Shown here: positions 46,201 through 52,430 of the stretch, one piece after another
Layout of the letters: each line of letters starts with the position of its first letter
How positions within the stretch are numbered: position 1 is the first letter of the stretch
DNA from: JAWKUK01 sp964402175
Lineage (GTDB): Bacteria; Planctomycetota; UBA1135; GCA-002686595
Length of the DNA stretch: 64,000 nt
Assembly: GCA_964402175.1 (NCBI GenBank)
Contig: CAYOBN010000003.1
Location: 99,769 to 163,768, forward strand
Direction of reading: 5' to 3'
The notes under the pieces: model-generated
Database searches by the model: none
What the model saw: the letters and a program-made list of their open reading frames with translations, nothing else
What the model was told of the DNA's origin: nothing
Position numbers and translations under genes: made by a program

Positions 46201-46406
46201 GGATGGACACCCTCTCGACCAGCACCTACTCGAGCATCGACTCCGTCATCCTCCGCCGCGGCTCAGGCGTCGGGCGCTTCGGACCGGATGAACTCTATAT
46301 CGCGCCAGGACTGCGAAGTGATGCTCTCGTCCGCGACCTCGACAACGATGGGCGGCCCGAGGTCATCCTGGGGCTCAGCTCGAACCTGCTCTTGCTCCAG
46401 CGCTGA
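43236..46406 (+). CDS. secreted FG-GAP/VCBS-repeat protein
   Basis: The protein is about 1056 residues. A signal peptide follows ATG 43236 (PALPIALLTAGLCAVDA); an in-frame GTG at 43179 is an alternative. Residues 20-330 read as a beta-propeller-like domain. Residues 330-390 are a small beta domain ending in CLAPPLARLAGAPGQ. From about 400 to the end come a dozen or so FG-GAP/VCBS repeats with Ca-binding loops (GDVDGDGDIDIVYS, MDIDGDNDLDLVW, ADIDGDGRIDLCYA, VVDLDADGWLDVLVA, LADFDGDGWMDTL). Such proteins are surface or secreted adhesion or scaffold proteins. It lies inside the segment bounded by direct repeats A and B. Confidence 0.88.
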   Translation: MPMPALPIALLTAGLCAVDAPVLLVSTSGEVFRSKTGALLADLTPVVQLPVRPLAVELSASSRTLWCVFAESPAGPLFAARVDQTTGELSARTGALPCAQVSDIAAPLEGQRWFVAEPFGADTRLWQGDLPHGELSLFTTLVGRSGVTGLSFDVDGRLLAYDAAQQVVIAIDTVSGAETMVGATHLIAATPRGLDLDPSTGKLFGLFSAPGVRARLGTVDPASGRAELVAAWLDQDAPLLALERSTMAIGSPSVPWTSPALTHLRGSERIEANDLLLEATGLPTQSFGLFLASSRHVPPPATSPGGLCLAPPLARLAGAPGQLLPTGPNGRMRRALDVDALRAAGVLDPTASSAIVHFQAWARAGVAGPTFARPVSASLTERDPGPIDRFPAESTPEPGTAARGDVDGDGDIDIVYSVNNFGALLGRNDGGGNFTWSSTVILGQYPAFLELMDIDGDNDLDLVWTSALGGMCVARNDGTGNFTPAECWYACIAMPGVRRADIDGDGRIDLCYACTAGARLIVHYGAATGFAPPRAYDTLADSTSPAVHDIGQDGRLDLILPLRNSGSLRVLRNLDGRTFEALAHVPTGTSPTDCAVIDLLPTPGPEIVTWSTTEHTLTIHSGAAGVTLPILATASIPELSSRPRFLDLDRDGILDLSVAGGFGVLTLRHDGLGQFTPTWNLETTMGSGQMTTLADFDADGWVDAFCTGNAAKARALVRGSAQIWPAPRTRVPIPQGSWLRCVSDLDGDGLADILTASASEMYALRGEGALQFAPPVVSPPLSTQGPLVAADFDADGDLDLASLGANGLRVQANLGGLRFGVVREFPTPYATATLDLGDIDRDGDIDIVTVGTNTVSLRLNAGDGSFPFLYDHFVGAGLSAVKVVDLDADGWLDVLVASGVNRFIHVFYNDGQGGLLPAVSPVPTTATARVSSYHVPVADLDDDGLLDIVATNVFLNQGGRRPFREVVTSPGWRFYEDRLTLADFDGDGWMDTLSTSTYSSIDSVILRRGSGVGRFGPDELYIAPGLRSDALVRDLDNDGRPEVILGLSSNLLLLQR

Positions 46407-46557
46407 TGAACTTCGACCGGGCCCGGATCCAGTTCGCGTCTTGATGAACGCCGTCGAGTGCACCGCCTGAGTCGCGGCGACGGCTCGGCTCGAGACCGCG
46501 CGGACAAGCCGCGGCAGACGGCGAGACCACCGATACGCGGTCAGCAGCCACGCGCGC

Positions 46558-48270
46558 TCACAGGCCGTGGAACTGCATGGTCTCGTCGGTCCGGCCATGT
46601 CGCAGCACGAGGTCCAGCTTCTGCGCGCGGTGGGCCGGGTTGCCGATGAACTGGACCAGGACACGTTCGCCCTCGGGAGCGACGAGCGACCAGCCGCTCT
46701 CGCTGAAGGCCGCCATGTGCGCTCGCTGCAGTGCGACATCCTCGAGGGTGATCTCGGCTTCGTCGCTCTTGCAGACGCGCCAGGCGAGATTGCCGATCTT
46801 CGTGGGCTCTGTGAGCGCCCCGCCCTGGCTGTCGATCGGCCAGATGTGGAGCTCGGCCATCGACGGAACAGCGAGCGTGAGCGCCGTCTTCGAGCCTCCG
46901 ACGACGCTCACCTCGTACGTCATGCCGATCGGGTGCAATGTCAGCGTGTAGTCCCCCACAGCGATACCGTCGAACAGTTTGTGGTAACGCTGACTCGTCG
47001 CGAGCACGTTCCACGACTTCAGGTACGACGTCTCTGGACGACTCAGCTTGCGCCCTGGGGTGAGCCCTGGCTGCGTGCGCCCTCTTGGCTTCAGTACCAC
47101 GAACCAGGAGTCCATCCGCGGCACCGGGGCCTGGGCGGAAACTTCGACGGCGAGGCTTCCGATGGAGTCGGGCGCAGTGCGCTGTGCGAGATCCGCGATG
47201 AAATAGGAGTCTCGGCCATTGCTCAGTTCGAGCGGCGCATCGATCACACTCAGCAAGTCTCCTAGGGGCCCATGCCGAACCACGGAGATGCGGAGACCTG
47301 CACGGCGAGGGATATTCCGAAGCGTGAGCGGGACCGGGCGCACACCGCGCTCTTCTGCGAGCACTCCGTTATCCACCACAATCGCGACGTCGTAGATGGC
47401 GCGGGGGGTCGGCGGATTCAGGAACGTCACATGCAGTTGTACAGCCTCGGCGAGGACGTGCGACGTGATCGGCGCCAACCCAGTGCAGTCCAACGAGAGC
47501 GGCATCCGCCCCTCCGCGGAGATCGTCATTCGTCCCGCCAGGTCAGCAGAACGGAACACCAGCGGCGCACTTTGCCCCGCTCTCTGCAGCCCTCCGTTTT
47601 CGGCTTCGTCGAGCGCCTCCGAGGAGAGCAAGAGACGACTGACTCCTTCGTCCTTGGAGCCGCCTCGCTGGCGTCGGACCTGCATCCCTTCCGAGAGTCG
47701 ACTCAGAGCGTCCGCTGTCGCGATGCTGACGGTCAGATCCCGAAGTCGTTCGAACGGAGGCTCCGCCGAGCGCACATCGACGAGGTGGTGGCCTGGCGCG
47801 AGCAGTTCGACGTCAGCGCGCTCGCTGCCCGGCGCCAACTCGACCGGCTCGACGATACGCAGCTCGCCGTCTCCACATGTCGCGCGGACGAGCTGGTGTG
47901 CGTCGCCTTCGAAATCAGCCTCCCACACCTCGGCCGAGCCCGTCACGACCACTTGCTGCGTAGCGGCCCGGTCATCGGCGCCCGTCGCCCGCCAGGTGAG
48001 CATGATCGGCCCTGTTGCAGAGAGCGTGCCATGAACCTGGATCGCCCCTGATACGCGATACCTGGACAAGGGAGACGTGTGCCGCTCGGTCAGAGCCCCC
48101 TCGGCGTTCTCCAGGACGACGTCCGCCGGATCCGCTCCGCGATCCGCCTGATGGTCGGGAGAGGCGAGAGTCGCTCCGGAACGTGGATCAGCGCCCTCGG
48201 ATCGGCGCATCCAGACGAAGCTCACTAGCAGGATCACAGCGAGCGACAGCCAGAGCAGGCGTGAAGTCAT
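46558..48270 (-). CDS. large membrane-anchored beta-rich protein, unknown function
   Basis: ATG 48270 begins MTSRLLWLSLAVILLVSFVW, a signal anchor; an in-frame ATG at 48300 would add ten residues. About 570 residues follow, with an acidic linker and several carboxypeptidase-regulatory/Ig-like beta domains (LLAPGHHLVDVRSAEPPF, VRPVPLTLRNIPRRAGLRI, IAVGDYTLTLHPIGMTYEV, ALTLAVPSMAELHIWP). No catalytic motif was seen. The codon bias is less GC-extreme than the core genes, in keeping with the accessory zone. It is convergent with the FG-GAP gene. Confidence 0.72.
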   Translation of the reverse strand: MTSRLLWLSLAVILLVSFVWMRRSEGADPRSGATLASPDHQADRGADPADVVLENAEGALTERHTSPLSRYRVSGAIQVHGTLSATGPIMLTWRATGADDRAATQQVVVTGSAEVWEADFEGDAHQLVRATCGDGELRIVEPVELAPGSERADVELLAPGHHLVDVRSAEPPFERLRDLTVSIATADALSRLSEGMQVRRQRGGSKDEGVSRLLLSSEALDEAENGGLQRAGQSAPLVFRSADLAGRMTISAEGRMPLSLDCTGLAPITSHVLAEAVQLHVTFLNPPTPRAIYDVAIVVDNGVLAEERGVRPVPLTLRNIPRRAGLRISVVRHGPLGDLLSVIDAPLELSNGRDSYFIADLAQRTAPDSIGSLAVEVSAQAPVPRMDSWFVVLKPRGRTQPGLTPGRKLSRPETSYLKSWNVLATSQRYHKLFDGIAVGDYTLTLHPIGMTYEVSVVGGSKTALTLAVPSMAELHIWPIDSQGGALTEPTKIGNLAWRVCKSDEAEITLEDVALQRAHMAAFSESGWSLVAPEGERVLVQFIGNPAHRAQKLDLVLRHGRTDETMQFHGL

Positions 48271-48499
48271 GGGCGTAGGAGAGATGCGGGATTTGAGCAT
48301 AGGAAGCGCCGTGCTCTGAGTTAGGGATCAAGCGCCTCGATCCCCGATCTTCGATCGAGACCGGCGGGCGAGCGGCGGCACAGATGTCGGTGGGTCTGCA
48401 CGCCCTGTTACAGAACCGGGATCCACTCCATGTGACGACGGGCGCCTACAAGAGGGCATGGTTCGAAGCGACATCAGACCTCCGCTCGCGAGAAGCAAC

Positions 48500-48772
48500 T
48501 CAGCACTCGAGGCAAGAGACCACGAAGCGGCCCGTGTAGGAGCCCGAGACGATCCATGAGATCTGGCCGTCGCCTGTTGTGACCTGCTGGAGAGTTGCTC
48601 CGGGTGCGAAGGAACCGATCGTCTCGAGCCCGAAGTCGCAGGGATCGCTGTCAGGACATTCCGCGCATCTCACGACGGAATTCGCCCAGAGGACAAGATC
48701 CAGGTTCTCGTACATGTCCCAAATGGCATCATCGATCGTTGCTCCGAAGCCTAACACGGCCACAGAGACCAC
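48500..48772 (-). CDS. small Cys-containing protein, probably the 3' part of a secreted protein that has lost its start
   Basis: From GTG 48772 the frame gives 90 residues ending SGSYTGRFVVSCLEC, with CAECPDSDPC in the middle. The same frame stays open upstream to about 48910. It encodes a signal-peptide-like stretch (ALASVLAALLLVPSQVAATT) but has no ATG, GTG or TTG before a stop. Directly at that point lies a run of heptamer repeats. The intact gene probably had a 5' end that the repeats replaced. Confidence 0.45.
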   Translation of the reverse strand: MVSVAVLGFGATIDDAIWDMYENLDLVLWANSVVRCAECPDSDPCDFGLETIGSFAPGATLQQVTTGDGQISWIVSGSYTGRFVVSCLEC

Positions 48773-48906
48773 ACCCTCGACTCCCCCCTGGGACGGGCAC
48801 GGTGAAGACTCGGCCTCTGGAGGAGCGCCTGGGTGACGAGTTGTTGCTGCGACTTGTGAAGGTACGAGGAGGAGCGCAGCGAGGACCGAAGCCAGCGCAC
48901 CGCTAC

Positions 48907-48959
48907 GCGCTAAGCGCTAAGCGCGGGGTGCGGGGTGCGGGGTGCGGGGTGCGGGGTGC
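48907..48959. repeat. short tandem heptamer array
   Basis: Two GCGCTAA units (48907-48920), GCGC, then five perfect GGGGTGC units (48925-48959). The 7-bp period is kept across both types. Located at the broken 5' end of the small secreted-protein frame. Confidence 0.9.
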
Positions 48960-49442
48960 GGTTGATCATGGTTCGCAGAGTATGCGCTTCGAAGCTCTGC
49001 AAGTCAAGGAGCCTGCGTAATGAGATCGAGCGACGATCGGCCTCTGGATTTCACCATCGGTCGCGACCTCCGGGCAGAGATCTCCGCGTCGACCTCCGTC
49101 GACTTGGAGCCACCAATTGCGACGCAGCCGCACGCTCGGCTGGCTTCGGCCGTGGTGACTGCGAGCTCGAACGTCGAGTTCATGGGTTTGATGCTCCGCA
49201 CGAAGTACCAGCCCTTTGCTCGCGAAGACCGAAGACGAGGAGCGCCCGTCGGGGTGGCCTCTGGAGCTCCTCCGATGCACGAGTGAGTCACAGTCGTTGT
49301 GGACTTCAAGGGTGGCACTGCAGTCCGTCAGCAATCCTGAGTCGTGCCGTACTTCACAAGACCGAGCTTCTGATACGTTCGAGCATCCGGATGATGGGTT
49401 GCGCTACATCGCGCGGTTAGCGGGCATCGACGGGGACATTTC
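48960..49442. other. 483-bp region without a convincing gene
   Basis: Short open frames exist on both strands (88 residues from 49020 plus; 104 residues ending 49004 minus), but neither shows a start signal, known motif or convincing composition. The last ~40 bp resemble, at low identity, the sequence before repeat A (GIDGDISGG versus RINGNNYGG). The lipoprotein-tail copy may therefore once have been longer. Confidence 0.4.
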
Positions 49443-49698
49443 CGGCGGCCGCTACCGCGGCGCCGAAGGTGACCTGACGGTCTACGGCGCGGGCGGCGAC
49501 GACGTCATCGAAGGCGGCAGCGTCGGCGGCAACGACATCGCGATCTACAGCGGACCCTCGACCGAATACCTGATCACTCCCTCGCCGCTCGGCGGAGGCG
49601 CGACCCAGGTGCTCGACACGGTCCAGAACCGCGACGGCGTCGACCAACTGCGCTTCATCGAGCGCCTGCAGTTCAGCGACACGACCATCGACCTCTGA
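49443..49698 (+). pseudogene. detached C-terminal tail of the RTX-like lipoprotein
   Basis: The 85 codons up to the stop at 49698 are almost identical to the end of the lipoprotein at 41558-42826. They have no signal peptide or N-terminal domain; the open frame upstream (to 49216) is unrelated. It is a gene fragment, not a functional copy. Confidence 0.8.
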
Positions 49699-49791
49699 GC
49701 TCGCCGCCGCCTGGGACATGTGCAAGCCCCAACGCGGAGGAACCATGCGCGGAGGCCCTCGAGGACCAACGAGAACAGCCTCCGCGCCGCG
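49443..49791 (+). repeat. direct repeat copy B
   Basis: Matches 42571-42934 (offset 6872 at the left end), ending in a shared CCTCCGCGCCGCG. With copy A it brackets about 6.5 kb that holds the FG-GAP gene, the beta-rich gene and the broken small gene. Confidence 0.9.
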
Positions 49792-49908
49792 GACCTCCGG
49801 CGCGTGCACCCCGGCCCGCTGGCAGATCCAAGTCGCGCAGCGGAGCAACGCGCATGCCCGCGCTCGCGCTGAAGAGGCCCCGCCGCGGTGGCGACCTCGA
49901 TCACCCTA
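49741..49908 (-). pseudogene. degraded 3' end of a saccharopine-dehydrogenase-like gene
   Basis: On the minus strand this stretch reads CQRAGVHAPEVRGAEAVLV, matching KQPGVHAPEVLGADAALVD at the end of the gene at 57092-58243. The match then continues in another frame (LVLEGLRA for FVLAGLRA). The nucleotide match extends on both sides of these motifs. Frameshifts and missing upstream domains mark it as a remnant. Confidence 0.6.
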
Positions 49909-50295
49909 CGTCAGGGTGCGGTCGAGCGCCGGGACCAGCCTTCGGCCGAACAACTCTCATGGACCGTGGACCAGTCCTGCGGGGTCAGGTCACAGTCCCG
50001 GTAGGAGCGCCACAGCATCGCGGTCCTTGGAGTCGAGAACACGGGAACTGGCCGCTGTCTTGCGGGGACGGAAGGGCGGTGAAGTCCAGTGCCTGGGCTC
50101 CCCCGCCTTGTGGCGCGAGCCTCGAGCCCGCGAGGGCTTGCGTGCCGAACAACACGGAACGAACGATACCCCGGGAGTGCGGCCACCCCCTCGGAGCCTG
50201 GATCGACTCAACCGGTCGGGCTCATCGGGGCGACCTGCACTCTGGGTTGGACTTGACGAGCCCGCGACCGCAACGGCGGGCTATCGTAGGCAAGT
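49909..50295. other. 387-bp region without a recognised gene
   Basis: Only short, frame-inconsistent open frames occur. A possible -10 for the next gene lies at its right end (TATCGT). Nothing else was seen. Confidence 0.4.
50282..50287 (+). promoter_or_regulatory. -10-like TATCGT, 8 nt before GTG 50296
   Basis: TATCGT followed by 8 nt and GTG supports GTG 50296 as a leaderless start over ATG 50314. Confidence 0.45.
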
Positions 50296-50829
50296 GTGAG
50301 GGATGATCCTGAGATGACCCACCCCGCCGAATCGTTCGCGCGCCTGGCCCGCGGGTACTGCACGTGGGTCGAGCGAAAGACCACGCGCGGCTCCCGGGAG
50401 ACGCAGGAACAGGTCGAGAGACGCGAGGCCCTCGCGCTGCTGCGTCGCTTCTCGGCCCTGTACTCGGCAGGGCTGGCTCTGTGCGAGCACACCTTCACCA
50501 GCTCGCAAGACGCGGCAGAGGCCGAGGCCTCCCACGAGGTCGTACGGGCGACCGGCCGGTTCAAGGACCTGCCGTTCGGATTCTACTGGAGACCGAATGC
50601 ACCGTTCGACATCTCGGGCGATGGTGAGTGTTCGCTAGGCGATCTTTGCGACGACGTGCTCGACGTCTGGAGCGACCTGCGTCGCGGCCTCGTCTCTTGG
50701 GATGCTGGCCGCCGAGACGACGCCGCGTGGGAGTGGCAGTTGCGCTTCCAAGTCCACTGGGGTGCTCACGTCGCGGACGCGCTTGGGGTGCTGCACGAAT
50801 GGGTGCGCAGCCATGGCGAGTGGTCCTGA
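50296..50829 (+). CDS. DUF5063 family protein
   Basis: The 177-residue protein matches the DUF5063 pattern: an N-terminal FARLARGYCTWVE helix, a central FGFYWRPNAPFD, then LGDLCDDVLDVWSDLRRGL, DAAWEWQLRFQVHWGAHVADAL and a C-terminal LHEW. All-helical and cytoplasmic; function is unknown. The start is GTG 50296 (preferred by the promoter spacing) or ATG 50314. It is an intact gene in an otherwise decayed stretch. Confidence 0.82.
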   Translation: MRDDPEMTHPAESFARLARGYCTWVERKTTRGSRETQEQVERREALALLRRFSALYSAGLALCEHTFTSSQDAAEAEASHEVVRATGRFKDLPFGFYWRPNAPFDISGDGECSLGDLCDDVLDVWSDLRRGLVSWDAGRRDDAAWEWQLRFQVHWGAHVADALGVLHEWVRSHGEWS

Positions 50830-50880
50830 GGTGCCGCACGGTCGGATGGGTCGGGGCCCCCACGCGAGATCTTCGATGTG

Positions 50881-51625
50881 AGCGTTGTGCTCGGCGGCAG
50901 CCTCGTACCAGCGTGGCCGACGTCCGTCGCAGCATCGAGGACACCAGGGTCGCGAGCGTACCGATGGGATCAGACCGGAACGAACGCAAGAACGTGAGGA
51001 GTGCGGCCTACTCTGCCTCGGAGCGGCTCGTGTACGCGCGCATCGACGCCTCACCCCCTCCGCCAGGCCGAAGGATCGCTTGGTGCAGGCTGCGCGAACG
51101 GCCGTCGTGGAGGTAAGCGTCGCCGTCGCTGACGGCCACCGTCAGCCCGATGTTCCGGAGCGGCGCCGTGCGCCGCTCAGAGCCCGCGGCGTCGCCCTCC
51201 GCGAGAGATGCGGCGAGGCCCGCGCCCGTGTCGTGCAGCAGGAGGTCCGTGTACGGATGGACCGTCTGATCCCGCAGCTCCGCGTACTGGTGCTACGGCG
51301 ACGTGCGGAGCTCGGCGAAATGGCGGTCCGCGCAGCCTATCGACACGAACGAGGCCGCGCCTGCCAGCGCCAACGGGTCGGCCGGAGCGCGCCGAGCGCT
51401 CACACCGAGGGGCGACATGTGGGACGTCACGTTTCGCAGATGTTCTTCCGACAGTTCGGAACCTGGCACGCCGGATTCCGACTGCTCCCCGTCGCGGTCA
51501 GGGCGCCGCGGTCGGGCGTCCGGCGGATAGAAGTCAGCATACCGAGGTCCGTGCTCCGCGCAGCGACCACTTGGTGCTCGAAAGGCAGCCCGAAGGCCTT
51601 CCGGACGAGGCGACGCCTTGGGGTG
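50881..51625 (-). pseudogene. decayed copy of the C-terminal third of the di-haem oxidoreductase gene
   Basis: About 745 bp match 54748-55470 (the 3' end of the intact gene and ~90 bp of its downstream flank) with many substitutions and indels. The second haem motif CADCH has become CADRH (codon at 51323-51325), and frameshifts break the rest. It has no start and no N-terminal domain. It stands in the same orientation as the intact copy, about 3.9 kb away. Confidence 0.8.
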
Positions 51626-51752
51626 CCCTCGCTGCAGCTCGCACAGCCTCGTGTTCGCGGTCGCAGGGCTCTCGACGACAGTGCAACGGCCCTCCTCTCG
51701 CCGGTAAGCGTGTATCGAAGCGCTGGGACTGCTCGCGGATCCACGAGTGGAC

Positions 51753-51758
51753 TAAGCT
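51753..51758 (+). promoter_or_regulatory. -10-like TAAGCT, 7 nt before ATG 51766
   Basis: TAAGCT with a 7-nt spacer precedes the antitoxin gene; the same hexamer and spacing occur before mltA at 58976. Confidence 0.5.
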
Positions 51759-51765
51759 ATGGACC

Positions 51766-52011
51766 ATGCAGCGGATCAACGTCCACGACGCCAAGACACA
51801 CCTGTCGAGCTACCTCGAGCGGGTGGAGCAGGGCGAAGTCTTCACGATTTGCCGCAACAACGTCCCGATCGCGGAGCTGCGCGCCATCCCGAAGCCGCTA
51901 CGGGCGGCGCGCAGGCTTGGGCAGCACAAAGGGCAGGTCGCGCTCGCCACGGAGTTCTTCGAACCCCTCGGAGACGCCGAACTCGGACTCTGGAACGGCG
52001 GCGGCGCATGA
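51766..52011 (+). CDS. Phd/YefM-type antitoxin
   Basis: The 81-residue protein opens with INVHDAKTHLSSYLERVEQGE, then FTICRNNVPIAELRAI, the DNA-binding Phd/YefM fold. A C-terminal toxin-binding tail follows. The stop overlaps the ATG of a VapC/PIN-type toxin gene (ATGA), the usual antitoxin-toxin order. Since the toxin is broken, this is an orphan antitoxin. It would autorepress its own promoter; no palindrome was checked in detail. Confidence 0.85.
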   Translation: MQRINVHDAKTHLSSYLERVEQGEVFTICRNNVPIAELRAIPKPLRAARRLGQHKGQVALATEFFEPLGDAELGLWNGGGA

Positions 52012-52293
52012 GGTTGTTGCTCGACACCTGCACGTTGCTCTGGCTCACCTGAGACGCCGACGAGCTCTCGGATCGCGCCCGAGAGGACCTCGTCTCGCGG
52101 ATGTCCGTGAGACCTACGGGCTGACTCCGTCGCCCGTCGACGACGACGCCGCGACTCAACTGCTGCGTCTCCTTCCCCTGCACCGTGACCCGTTCGATCG
52201 CATCCTCGTTGCCCCGGCGGTCGTGCATAGGCTCGTGATCCTCGCGCGATACCGCGCGATCCGTGATCATCCCGCGCGGACGATCTGGTGGAC
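52008..52293 (+). pseudogene. decayed VapC/PIN-domain toxin
   Basis: ATG 52008 opens MRLLLDTCTLLWLT, the PIN N-terminus with its first acidic residue. It stops at TGA 52050-52052, resumes DADELSDRARED, and has lost the central part of the domain. The C-terminal half (YGLTPSPVDDDAATQLL, HRDPFDRILVAPAV, ARTIW) appears in another frame. TGA plus deletion plus frameshift make it inactive. Confidence 0.8.
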
Positions 52294-52430
52294 GGGATCG
52301 ATGGGTGTCCAGACTTCACCTCGTCCGCTTGATTCCCTTCGTGTGCTCGAAACGTGCGGCGACAAGAGCGTAGCCGTCGTCACGACGAACCCTTGATGCG
52401 GTCGCCCACGGACATCGTTGGAGCCGATGC

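Noticed and set aside
49004..49318. 104-residue minus-strand frame
   Set aside because: It conflicts with an equally good plus-strand frame, has no start signal and no family motif; composition is ambiguous.
52050..52052. In-frame TGA in the PIN-toxin gene as a second selenocysteine codon
   Set aside because: PIN domains have no catalytic Cys/Sec at this place, there is no CxxC context, and the gene is further broken by a deletion and frameshift.
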